From Neisseriaceae bacterium (GTDB lineage: Bacteria > Pseudomonadota > Gammaproteobacteria > Burkholderiales > Neisseriaceae), in assembly GCA_017991555.1 (NCBI GenBank), contig JAGOQM010000009.1, positions 1 to 64,000 of the forward strand: 64,000 bases of DNA, read 5' to 3'. Positions 20,886 through 29,034 of the stretch are shown one piece after another. The position numbers and the translations under genes are program-made. Positions within the stretch are counted from its first letter, which is position 1, and every line of letters starts with the position of its first letter. The notes under the pieces were generated by a model. It was given only the letters and a program-made list of their open reading frames with translations. It did no database searches and was not told the origin of the DNA.

Positions 20886-21953
20886 ATGAATTGGCGTCAA
20901 AAATGTTTGCTGGGCCTCTTGCCCTTGTGCTGGGCTCTGGCCAGCCCGTTATGGGCCAGCACAGCCCTCAAAACCGATGAGCATGTGATGGTTCTGCCCG
21001 CCGTGGCGCACGACCTCAGCGGCCAGCCTGGGCGTGTCAGCGTGACCCTTAGCGTGTGGGTCTACGAAACCGAACGCCGCCCGGGCACCACCCGCCTATT
21101 GGCCCGCTACATGGGCACGCCCATCAGCGGCCTCAACAACGCCGAGCGGGCTCGCCTGTCTGAGCGCAGCCAGCTGTTCCGGGTCGACTCCGAACGCGGC
21201 AAGGTGGTGACGCTGGCACTGCCCGACGGCAGCCAGCACACCCTCCCCCCCACCGACGCCAGCGGCCGCAGCAGCCTCACCGTGACGCTGCCCACCGCCA
21301 GCGTGGCCCAACAGCCACAACCGCTGCCCATCACCTTGGTGACCACAAGCAGCCACAACAGCCCCGCCGGCAGCCTGTGGTATGTGCCCGCTCAAGGGCT
21401 GTCGATCATCTCCGACATTGACGACACCGTCAAAATCTCCGAAGTGGGCGACACCAAAAAGCTGCTGCAACAAACCTTTTTACAACCGCTGGCGCCCGCC
21501 CCCGGCATGGCCCAGTGGTATCAGCGCCTGACTCAAGCCGAAGGCGCGGCCGTACACTATGTGTCGTCCAGCCCGCTGCAGCTGTTGCCGCTACTCAGCA
21601 CCTTCATTAACGAAGCGGGCTTGCCACCCGGCAGCCTGCACCTACGCCAATCCACCAGCTGGCGCACCGCCATTCCACCGAAAGGCGCGTCCCGCATCCA
21701 CAAAACCGAGCAGATCAGCACCCTGCTCCAGGCCTATCCACAGCGACGCTTTATCTTAGTAGGCGATTCTGGCGAACTGGATCCTGAAATTTACGCCGAC
21801 ATGATTAAGGCGTTTCCACAGCAAATTGACCGGATTTACATCCGCGACGTGACCCAACAGCCACGCAGCGATGCCCGCTATCAGGCGATTTTTAAAGACT
21901 TACCGGCAAATAAGTGGGTGATTTTTGCGCCGACGGGGGCACCCACTGAATGA
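20886..21953 (+). CDS. Exported App1-type phosphatase
   Basis: A 355-residue protein with a Sec signal peptide (residues 1-25, ending in PLWAS). The C-terminal half is the App1/DUF2183 domain, with HAD-like motif D177-I-D179-D-T181 in ISDIDDTVK, the SSSPLQL block, and GDSGELDPEIY as the second acidic motif. Yeast App1 is a phosphatidate phosphatase; a periplasmic lipid or phosphate substrate is an inference. The ATG at 20886 has GAAGGA five bases upstream; a second ATG six bases earlier overlaps that site. It is a single-gene unit, convergent with the methyltransferase gene beyond the repeat region. Confidence 0.82.
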   Translation: MNWRQKCLLGLLPLCWALASPLWASTALKTDEHVMVLPAVAHDLSGQPGRVSVTLSVWVYETERRPGTTRLLARYMGTPISGLNNAERARLSERSQLFRVDSERGKVVTLALPDGSQHTLPPTDASGRSSLTVTLPTASVAQQPQPLPITLVTTSSHNSPAGSLWYVPAQGLSIISDIDDTVKISEVGDTKKLLQQTFLQPLAPAPGMAQWYQRLTQAEGAAVHYVSSSPLQLLPLLSTFINEAGLPPGSLHLRQSTSWRTAIPPKGASRIHKTEQISTLLQAYPQRRFILVGDSGELDPEIYADMIKAFPQQIDRIYIRDVTQQPRSDARYQAIFKDLPANKWVIFAPTGAPTE

Positions 21954-22005
21954 CCAGCAGGGGTGGCAAGCGCATGATTTGCCAGCGAGCGGCTAAAATA
22001 GTCTA

Positions 22006-22444
22006 AAACCATGGTTTGTTGTTTGAGTAAAACCTGGCTTGGAATTAAAACACTTTAAGCTCACCACGCTTGCCTTTAGGTGAAGTACCGTTCCCCTTTT
22101 AGCCGCCGAGGCGGTTCGTGCGGGGCCGGGGCTTTGAGGCAAAGTTGTTTGAGTATTTGGCCGCAGGCCCAAATATGAGTTTTTGCCGCCGGCCACGTGC
22201 GGGCCACCCTGATCCCCGGTCACTTCGTGACTGCCCTCAGCAGAACCTATTGAACCAGCGCAGGCAAGAGTGCTCTGTCTCCTATAAAAGCGTGGTCGAC
22301 AGCCACAAGCTTTTTGCCTGCTTCATCTGGCTCAATAGAACCTACTTCGGCGGCTCTACGGGACAGTACTTCACCTAAAGGAGACGCCGTCAGAGAATCG
22401 GCACCAGTGAGAGACGTTTTACAGCACACTAAAAACCATGGTTT
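22006..22444 (+). repeat. Fold-back element, internally deleted copy B
   Basis: A 439-bp element with AAACCATGGTTT at both ends. It follows copy A closely in the same orientation but lacks 254 bp between two GGCCA direct repeats (6131-6135 and 6385-6389 in A), which removes the central inverted arms. The stem-loop module is intact: outer stem 22247-22258/22327-22338 and inner stem 22260-22267/22314-22321. The left-hand TATTTGG hairpin has a changed loop (GCA for AAA) with its stem kept. Confidence 0.85.
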
Positions 22445-22546
22445 TTTATTTGATGAAGAACTAATCCCTTTTTTGTACATATTGTCTCGTCGCGTATCCT
22501 TTAGGTGGCGAGTTTAAATAATATGGCATGCACCAAACCATGGCTT
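22433..22546 (-). repeat. Ends-only copy of the fold-back element, inverted
   Basis: This 114-bp unit shares its left palindrome with copy B and ends in AAACCATGGCTT (22535-22546). Read on the minus strand, its first 60 or so bases align well with the ends-only copy at 5835-5945, including ATTATTTAAACTC and CCACCTAA. The second half has diverged. Confidence 0.65.
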
Positions 22547-22613
22547 GATGGCTGACAGTCATTGAATTACAAGGCAATTTCCGGTTGACTAACCACGTCA
22601 CCAAACCGCGTAA

Positions 22614-22693
22614 GGTGGGTCGTGGCCCACACGATTGTAATCTATCCGCACGATTAAAAATGGTGGGTAGGCAATGCTTTACCTACCCTACGG
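22614..22693. repeat. Two GGTGGGT hairpin repeats
   Basis: GGTGGGTCGTGGCCCAC at 22614-22630, and a second unit at 22662-22693 with GGGTAGG paired to CCTACCC and a CTACGG tail. Same family as the hairpins at 293-375 and 5735-5767. Confidence 0.65.
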
Positions 22694-22774
22694 CTAAACG
22701 CCTCAGCTTATGTGATGACGCTGGCTTTTCTTAATCTTTAAACCCATCAGCTTTGTTTGCCGAAGGAGGCCGTA

Positions 22775-23230
22775 TCAACACCAACGGCGTACGCGCCGCA
22801 AATAGGCCTCATAGGCGGCCCCAAAACGTTCGGTCAGCGCCGCTTCTTCCGGTTTGATTTGAAACTCGGTCAAATACCAGATAAACGCCATTACCCACAG
22901 CAGCCCCAGCGGCCAACCCAGATACACCGTTTGCGCCAGCAAGATGCCGGCAAACGCCAAATACATGGGGTTGCGCGTCCAAGCATAGACGCCGTGGGTC
23001 AATAAGGCGCTGCTGCTGTGCGGCTGGCGCGGGTCGACCGTGGTGCGGGCACGCCGAAACGCAAAGGCGGCGGCCAAAGCCACACCGCCGCTTAGGCCAA
23101 GCAAGGCCAGCGCCAGTAGCCATTGCCACACGCCACGCGCCGCTTGACTGGGGGCAAGCCAGCCTTGTAACGCCAGCGCCAAGGCCAGCAACAACAGGGG
23201 TGGTACGCGTAAAGTCAAATAGGCACGCAT
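22775..23230 (-). CDS. Isoprenylcysteine-carboxymethyltransferase-like membrane methyltransferase
   Basis: A 151-residue membrane protein with about four helices. The C-terminal half shows the ICMT/PEMT-like pattern: GVYAWTRNPMYLAF, then a helix pair, then EEAALTERFGAAYEAYL. Bacterial members probably methylate small or lipid substrates; the target here is unknown. Its AAGGAG site is the last sense codons of the GIY-YIG gene, three bases upstream, so it is the terminal gene of the PhaM-like/dnaE/GIY-YIG operon. Confidence 0.82.
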   Translation of the reverse strand: MRAYLTLRVPPLLLLALALALQGWLAPSQAARGVWQWLLALALLGLSGGVALAAAFAFRRARTTVDPRQPHSSSALLTHGVYAWTRNPMYLAFAGILLAQTVYLGWPLGLLWVMAFIWYLTEFQIKPEEAALTERFGAAYEAYLRRVRRWC

Positions 23231-23233
23231 GAT

Positions 23234-23560
23234 TTACTCCTTCATCAGAGGGCTACTGGCCGCCAGCGCCAAGCTCGCCCACAGTATTCGTTTTTGGACC
23301 GCGGTTTTTTTCTTCAGCTTCAATTCCAACGACAGCGCTTGGCCTTTACTACAACAGCAGGCCACAATCTTCATCTGCTCGGGCGGATGCATGCGGGTAA
23401 ACTTCGCCCCCTTGCCCTGAGCGTGGGCCAGCAGCCGTTTTTCAGGCTGATTGCTGATGCCCGCATACAACCTGTCGCCCGCACATAAAAGCAAATACAC
23501 CGACCAATCCCCTACGGGATCGATCGGTGTCGTCAATGCGTCTGCGACGACGGCTACCAC
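23234..23560 (-). CDS. GIY-YIG domain protein
   Basis: A 108-residue single-domain protein of the small GIY-YIG family (UPF0213/YhbQ-like). The two strands appear as SVYLLLCAGDRLYAGIS, so the GIY triad is VYL and YIG is YAG. The catalytic-type arginine (KRLLAH) and the lysine/arginine-rich end are present. The likely start is a GTG overlapping the dnaE stop codon by seven bases, with GGAAG four bases upstream. YhbQ homologues act on nucleic acids; activity here is not certain. Confidence 0.8.
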   Translation of the reverse strand: MVAVVADALTTPIDPVGDWSVYLLLCAGDRLYAGISNQPEKRLLAHAQGKGAKFTRMHPPEQMKIVACCCSKGQALSLELKLKKKTAVQKRILWASLALAASSPLMKE

Positions 23561-26500
23561 ATGACTTCCACCGCCTCAGGGCCCAACAGCTGCCCCAGAG
23601 ACTTGATGAGATCGGACGCCGGCACGATTTGCCAGGCCCGGCCTGGGCGCAACTCACCATAGGCGGTGCTGTTTTGATAGCTCAGCTTAAGGGTGACGCG
23701 GCTTTGTGGGTTTTGATAGGGTCGCAATAGCTCGGCCACCTGATGGGGGTCATCCTGCTCGGTCAGCTTGATGAACACGCTGCGGGCGTAATGTTCGCGC
23801 GCCTCGTCTAAGCTGTATACGGTGTCGCCCATGATGCGCAGGCCCGTGCCGCCACCGTAATCGTCGCGGTTGATCTTCACTTCCATCACCAACACCTGAT
23901 CGGCTTTGAGCACGCTGGCGTAGGTTTCGTAGGACTGGCCCGCAAACATCACTTCCACCTTATCCTTCAGTCCTTCGCCGTCCTCCAAGGTGACAAACGC
24001 CATCTTACCGCGGCGGCCCATGATGACCCGCACCGCCGTCACAAAGCCGGACAGAGTGGCCTTGCCTTCACGAATATTGGCCAAGCGCTGCTTCAAGAAG
24101 CTGCGGATTTCTTTGGCGTAGGCGTCAAACGGATGTTTGGAGAAATAAAAGCCCATGGCCTGTTTTTCTTCCGCCAGCATGGTGGCGTCGTCCCACGGGG
24201 CGACGTCGACCATGTCGACGGTCACTTCTTCTTCACCCGAAAAGTCATCAAACAGGCCACCCTGATTGCGGTTGGCGGCAGCCTGATCGGCGTATTCCAT
24301 GGCCAGGGCAATGTTGTCGAACATTTTGGCCCGGTTCGGGTCGATGGCGTCAAAGGCGCCCGCACGCACTAAGGCTTCCATAGTGCGCTTGTTGACGTGG
24401 CCTTTACCAATGCGCTCACAGAAATCAAACAGGCTCACAAATGGCCCGTTGGCCTCGCGCTCTTTCACAATCTCCTCGACGGCGCCCTCACCCGTGCCCT
24501 TAATCGCGCCTAGGGCATAGCGAATGTGGGTGGCGTCGGTGGGCACAAAACGATAGAACGATTCGTTGACGTCGGGCGGCAAGAAGGTGATGCTGTTTTT
24601 GTTTTTGGCGTCTTCATAAAACACCTGCAGCTGGTCGGTATTGTCCAGCTCGCTCGACATGGTTGCGGCCATAAACGCGGAGCAGTAATGCGCTTTTAAC
24701 CAGGCGGTTTGGTAGGCCACCAGCGCGTAAGCGGCGGCGTGCGATTTGTTAAAGCCATAGCCGGCAAATTTTTCCATGTAGTCGAAAATTTCGTTGGCTT
24801 TGTCGGCAGGGATGTCTTTTTCAGCGGCACCGGCCACGAAAATGCCCCGATGCTCCACCATCTCCTCGACTTTTTTCTTACCCATCGCCCGGCGCAATAG
24901 GTCAGCGCCGCCGAGTGAGTAGCCTCCCACCACTTGGGCCGCCTGCATCACCTGTTCTTGATACACCATCACGCCATAGGTGGGCTCCAACACCGGCTCA
25001 AGCAGCGGGTGTAGGTATTCAAACTTCTCGCCGTGAATGCGGCGGGTAAAGTCGGGAATCAGGTCCATCGGGCCGGGACGATACAAGGCCACGAAGGCAA
25101 TAATTTCTTCGAACTTGGTCGGCTTGGCTTCCATCAGCATGCGCTTCATGCCGGTCGACTCAAACTGGAACACGGCGGTGGTGTTGCCCGAGGCAAACAC
25201 TTTATACGCCGGCGCATCGTCCAACGGAATGTGGTTCACGTCCACGTCTTCGTTGGTCAAATACTTAATGTAGTTTTGCGCCAGCTCGATAATGGTCAAG
25301 TTACGCAGGCCCAAGAAGTCAAACTTCACTAGGCCCACCTGCTCTACGTCGTCCTTATCGTACATCGACACCGTCGCCGTGGCGTCGGGCGCGCGATACA
25401 CCGGACAAAAGTCGGTGAGCTTACCGGGCGCAATCAACACGCCGCCGGCGTGCATGCCAAGGCCACGGGTTAAATCTTCTAGCTTTTTGGCCAGATCCAT
25501 CAGCTCATGCGCTTCTTCAGCGTCCAGCAGCTCGCCAATTTGCGGTTCGGCCTCCATCGCTTTGGCCAAGCCCAGCGGCTTGTTGGCTTCGACGGGAATC
25601 AGCTTCGAGAGGCGATCACACAGGCCAAACGGCAGGTCCAACACGCGGCCCACGTCGCGCACCACCGCCTTAGACGACATGGTGCCGAAGGTGACGATCT
25701 GGCTCACGGCCTCTTCGCCATATTGGTGACGCACATAGTCGATCACGCGGCCACGGTTTTCTTGGCAGAAGTCAATGTCGAAGTCGGGCATCGACACCCG
25801 TTCTGGGTTCAAGAACCGTTCGAACAGCAGGGCGTACTTCAACGGATCGAGGTCGGTAATCTTCAGCGCATAGGCCACCAACGAGCCAGCACCCGAACCC
25901 CGGCCAGGCCCAACCGGACAGCCGTTGTTCTTGGCCCAGTTAATGAAGTCGGCCACGATCAGGAAGTAACCGGGGAAGCCCATTTGGGTGATGGTGTCCA
26001 GCTCAAACTGCAGGCGCGCCGCGTATTCAGGCATGCGCTCGGCGCGCTCGGCCTCATCGGGATACAGCACGGCCATCCGCTCGTCTAAGCCTTCATACGA
26101 CAGCTGCGACAGGTAGTCGTCTAGCGACAGGCCGTCTGGGGTGGGAAACTGCGGCAAAAAGTTTTTACCCAACACAATGGTGAGGTTACACCGCTTGGCA
26201 ATCTCCAAGCTGTTTTGTAAGGCTTCGGGGATGTCGGCAAAGCGCGCGACAAAGTCGTCGTGGTCGACGAAAAACTGGCTCGGCTGGAAGTCTTTGGGCC
26301 GACGCTTATCGGCCAACACGTAGCCGGCGGCAATACACACGCGCACTTCGTGGGCTTCATAATCGTCGGCCTGCCAAAACTGGGTTGGGTGCGTGGCCAC
26401 CACCGGCAACGACAGTTCATCGGCCAGTTTGAGGCTCCCCGCCACGCAGGTTTCTAGCTGCGGCAGCTCTGGCAACCGCTGTAATTCTAGGTAAAAACGA

Positions 26501-26997
26501 TTCGGAAACAGCCCCGCCAAGGCCTGTGCGGCCTCTTTGGCTTCGGCGTCTTTGCCGGCCATTAAGGCCACGCCCACGGCGCCCAAATGGGCACCCGACA
26601 GGCAGATCAAACCGCTGTTGTCCCCTTCTTGCAGCCAGTCCCAATCAAGCTGGGCAATGCCCTTATGCTTGTCGTCATCCAGATACGCCTGAGTCAGCAA
26701 TTCGCACAGGCGTAAATAGCCAGCGTCGTTACGGGCAATCAGCATCAGACGATAAGGCTGATCGAGCTGGTCGTGGTTTTTAATCATCACGTCCACGCCC
26801 ATAATGGGCTTGATGCCTTCGCCGCGACACGCTTTGTAAAACTTCACCAAGCCAAAAAAGTTCATCAGATCACTGATGCCTAAGGCGGGTAACCCCTGCG
26901 CCTTAGCGGTTTTGACCGCTTCTTTAATGCGCACGGTGCCATCGGTAATCGAAAATTCGGTGTGCAGTCGTAACGGAATGTATTGGGCTTGATTCAT
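23554..26997 (-). CDS. dnaE: DNA polymerase III alpha subunit
   Basis: The 1147-residue replicative polymerase. It has an N-terminal PHP domain (LRLHTEFSITDG), palm aspartates in MPDFDIDFC near residue 404 and a third in KFDFLGLRN near 557, fingers, an OB domain, and a probable internal clamp-binding motif QGGLF near 913. The N-terminus is close in character to neisserial DnaE. Its ATG overlaps the stop codon of the small upstream gene, and its stop overlaps the GIY-YIG start, which is unusually tight packing for dnaE. Confidence 0.97.
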   Translation of the reverse strand: MNQAQYIPLRLHTEFSITDGTVRIKEAVKTAKAQGLPALGISDLMNFFGLVKFYKACRGEGIKPIMGVDVMIKNHDQLDQPYRLMLIARNDAGYLRLCELLTQAYLDDDKHKGIAQLDWDWLQEGDNSGLICLSGAHLGAVGVALMAGKDAEAKEAAQALAGLFPNRFYLELQRLPELPQLETCVAGSLKLADELSLPVVATHPTQFWQADDYEAHEVRVCIAAGYVLADKRRPKDFQPSQFFVDHDDFVARFADIPEALQNSLEIAKRCNLTIVLGKNFLPQFPTPDGLSLDDYLSQLSYEGLDERMAVLYPDEAERAERMPEYAARLQFELDTITQMGFPGYFLIVADFINWAKNNGCPVGPGRGSGAGSLVAYALKITDLDPLKYALLFERFLNPERVSMPDFDIDFCQENRGRVIDYVRHQYGEEAVSQIVTFGTMSSKAVVRDVGRVLDLPFGLCDRLSKLIPVEANKPLGLAKAMEAEPQIGELLDAEEAHELMDLAKKLEDLTRGLGMHAGGVLIAPGKLTDFCPVYRAPDATATVSMYDKDDVEQVGLVKFDFLGLRNLTIIELAQNYIKYLTNEDVDVNHIPLDDAPAYKVFASGNTTAVFQFESTGMKRMLMEAKPTKFEEIIAFVALYRPGPMDLIPDFTRRIHGEKFEYLHPLLEPVLEPTYGVMVYQEQVMQAAQVVGGYSLGGADLLRRAMGKKKVEEMVEHRGIFVAGAAEKDIPADKANEIFDYMEKFAGYGFNKSHAAAYALVAYQTAWLKAHYCSAFMAATMSSELDNTDQLQVFYEDAKNKNSITFLPPDVNESFYRFVPTDATHIRYALGAIKGTGEGAVEEIVKEREANGPFVSLFDFCERIGKGHVNKRTMEALVRAGAFDAIDPNRAKMFDNIALAMEYADQAAANRNQGGLFDDFSGEEEVTVDMVDVAPWDDATMLAEEKQAMGFYFSKHPFDAYAKEIRSFLKQRLANIREGKATLSGFVTAVRVIMGRRGKMAFVTLEDGEGLKDKVEVMFAGQSYETYASVLKADQVLVMEVKINRDDYGGGTGLRIMGDTVYSLDEAREHYARSVFIKLTEQDDPHQVAELLRPYQNPQSRVTLKLSYQNSTAYGELRPGRAWQIVPASDLIKSLGQLLGPEAVEVMW

Positions 26998-27257
26998 TTA
27001 TTGGCTTCGTCAGGATTTTGGGTGGGGGCTTCAGAGGCGGCCATGGCTTCAAAAAGGGCCTGTTGCTGCTGCAACACGGCTTTTTGCGTGGCCAAGGCCT
27101 GGAGGTGGAAACGCAACCAGGTTTCCACATTGTCTAGTTCAGACAGCTTGCGGTTCACCTCGTCGAGCGAGGTGGGCGGCATAAATGATTTCAGATTCGG
27201 TTGGGCGTCTTGCCAAACCTGCTGCCAAAAGGCAAAAGGGTTTGCATCATCGTTCAT
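26994..27257 (-). CDS. PhaM-like small protein
   Basis: An 87-residue protein. It opens with NPFAFWQQVWQDA and contains SFMPPTSLDEVNRKLSELD and VETWLRFHLQAL, which follow the pattern of PhaM, the polyhydroxyalkanoate granule and DNA-binding regulator of betaproteobacteria. The lysine-rich tail of long PhaM proteins is missing. It overlaps dnaE by four bases (ATGA). No PHA synthase gene lies in the window, so the role is inferred from sequence pattern only. Confidence 0.65.
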   Translation of the reverse strand: MNDDANPFAFWQQVWQDAQPNLKSFMPPTSLDEVNRKLSELDNVETWLRFHLQALATQKAVLQQQQALFEAMAASEAPTQNPDEANK

Positions 27258-27447
27258 TTTGTCGACCTTTGTTCCAGCTTCTTCAAGATAGGCCCATATT
27301 GTACCGTGTTTGCGCGGGCTGCGCTCGGCCTTTGTGTTTGCTTAAGAGACACTGTGGCCGTCCACAGAAGCCATCAAACTTGCGGCGCGAAACCCAAATC
27401 CGTACCATGATGCCTTATCTTTTCACCCTTGCGATTGAACTGCCTTT

Positions 27448-28251
27448 ATGACCGCACCCACGACGCCCATCACCACCCAACAAACGTTTCCCTTAAGCGG
27501 CTGGCCCACCGAGCTGGCCCAGTTCATCGGCTACCATGCCCCAACCCTATACCTCACCCTGCTGGCCTTGGTTTTACTCGGCACCCTGCTGGCCTTTTTT
27601 GGCTGGCGCTGCTTGGGCCCTAACCGTCGCCGCCGCATGAAGCGCACCTATGCCGTGCTGGGCATGATCGGTTTTGGCTTCATCGCCTATCAGGTGATGG
27701 CCTTCAAAGACTTACCTAAATTTGACGCACTGACGGCGTTTTACATCAGCGTGCACGCCTCATTCACCTACTTAGACCTCGCCGCCAAGCTGTCATACCT
27801 GGCCCAAGGCTGGGTGATGGCGGCCTTGGCGGTACTGATTGGCGCCTTGCTGTGGTGGCGTCACTTTCGCACCGAAGCGGTGGTGTACGTGCTGTCGATC
27901 GCCGGCAACGGCGCCCTCAACACCGCCATTAAAATCATGGCACAGCGCGCCCGCCCACCGCACCTGCACGGCGTTGTGATCGAAACCGGCTACAGCTTCC
28001 CCAGCGGCCACAGCTCTGGCGCCATGGCCACCTACGCCATGCTGGCCTTTATCCTGTGCCAAATCACCGCCAAACGTTGGCACCTTTTATGGGTGCTATT
28101 GGCCAGCGCCCTAATTGTGAGCATTGGCTTTAGCCGCATTTACCTACAGGTGCATTTTATCAGCGACGTCATCGCTGGCTTTACCTCTGGCTCGATCTGG
28201 GTGCTGCTGTGCGTGGCGATTTATCAGCAGCAAAAGCGCTTGGGAAAATAA
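27448..28251 (+). CDS. PAP2-family membrane phosphatase
   Basis: A 267-residue protein with about six membrane helices. The three PAP2 phosphatase motifs are present: KIMAQRARP (near residue 169), PSGHS (near 188) and SRIYLQVHFISDV (near 229). Family members dephosphorylate phosphatidate, phosphatidylglycerophosphate or undecaprenyl pyrophosphate at the outer face of the inner membrane; the substrate cannot be told here. No strong Shine-Dalgarno is visible. It is convergent with lysA across fold-back copy C. Confidence 0.85.
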   Translation: MTAPTTPITTQQTFPLSGWPTELAQFIGYHAPTLYLTLLALVLLGTLLAFFGWRCLGPNRRRRMKRTYAVLGMIGFGFIAYQVMAFKDLPKFDALTAFYISVHASFTYLDLAAKLSYLAQGWVMAALAVLIGALLWWRHFRTEAVVYVLSIAGNGALNTAIKIMAQRARPPHLHGVVIETGYSFPSGHSSGAMATYAMLAFILCQITAKRWHLLWVLLASALIVSIGFSRIYLQVHFISDVIAGFTSGSIWVLLCVAIYQQQKRLGK

Positions 28252-28270
28252 GCTTTATCGGACGATGAAC

Positions 28271-28980
28271 AACCATAAAAAGATGGTTTGGTGTGTTTTT
28301 TAAAACGTATCTCGCTGGTGCCGATTATCTGACGGTCTCTCCTTTAGGTGAAGTACCATCCCGTAGAGCCGCCGAAGTAGGTTCTATTGAGCCAGATGAA
28401 GCAGGCAAAAAGTTTGTGGCGCCCGACCACGCTTTGATAGGAGGGGGAGCACTCTTGCCTGCGCTGGCTCAATAGGTTCTGCTGAGGGCAGTCACGAAGT
28501 GCCCGGGGATCAGGGTGGCCTTTTCTTTGCTTCGTTTCTTTTGGCCACGCAAAAGAAATGACGTCGCCTTCGGCGAAACAAACGCCCAAATTTAAGTCAT
28601 GCCTGACTAAAAGTCAGCCTTTCAAAACCATTCATGCTTCGGCAACATCGCTATTGATCAGTCGTTGGGTTTCGCCCTGTAGGGCGCCATCATTTCTTTT
28701 TGATGTCAAAAAGAAACGAAGCAAAGAAAAACCACCCCTGTTTGCCGCCCTAGCGGGTACCCTCGCTGGAACCTATCGGGCCGGCGCGAGCAAGAGTGTT
28801 CTGCCTCCTATCAAAGCGTGGTCGGCAGCCACAAGCGCTTTGCTCGCTTCATCCGGCCCGATAGAACCCAACTCGGCGGCTGCAAAGGGGACGGCACTTC
28901 ACTTAAGGGCAAAAGTGGAGAGTTTAAAGTATCCGGCTATATCCGCTGGGTTTTTAGTCGAACACAAAACCATCCTTTCA
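28271..28980 (-). repeat. Fold-back element, full copy C
   Basis: An element of about 710 bp, inverted relative to copy A. Its terminal palindromes are decayed (AACCAT...ATGGTTT near 28271 and AAACCATCCTTT near 28968). Here both halves carry the same stem-loop module in mirror image: 28384-28475 with outer stem CTATTGAGCCAG, and 28773-28864 with outer stem CTATCGGGCCGG. Central inverted arms with TTTCTTTGCTTCGTTTC are present as in copy A. It gives the clearest view of the element as two diverged, head-to-head units. Confidence 0.82.
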
Positions 28981-28989
28981 TCACCCATC

Positions 28990-29013
28990 AAAAAAGCGCC
29001 CTAGGGCGCTTTT
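28990..29013 (-). terminator. Terminator of lptM-lysA
   Basis: AAAAAGCGCC and GGCGCTTTT arms around CTAG, with six T in the minus direction, 22 bp past the lysA stop. Confidence 0.8.
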
Positions 29014-29034
29014 CATTCAATCAAACCGAATGCC

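Larger units (their letters stand above)
21954..22774. other. Repeat-filled convergent intergenic region
   Basis: About 0.8 kb between the App1 gene and the methyltransferase gene. It contains the deleted fold-back copy B, an inverted ends-only copy, and two GGTGGGT...CCTACC-type hairpins. No gene is supported; the open frames follow repeat sequence. Confidence 0.75.
28252..29034. other. Repeat-filled convergent intergenic region
   Basis: The whole 0.78 kb between the PAP2 gene and lysA is taken by fold-back copy C and the lysA terminator. The open frames at 28293-28475, 28344-28589 and 28558-29004 lie on repeat sequence and are not treated as genes. Confidence 0.75.
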
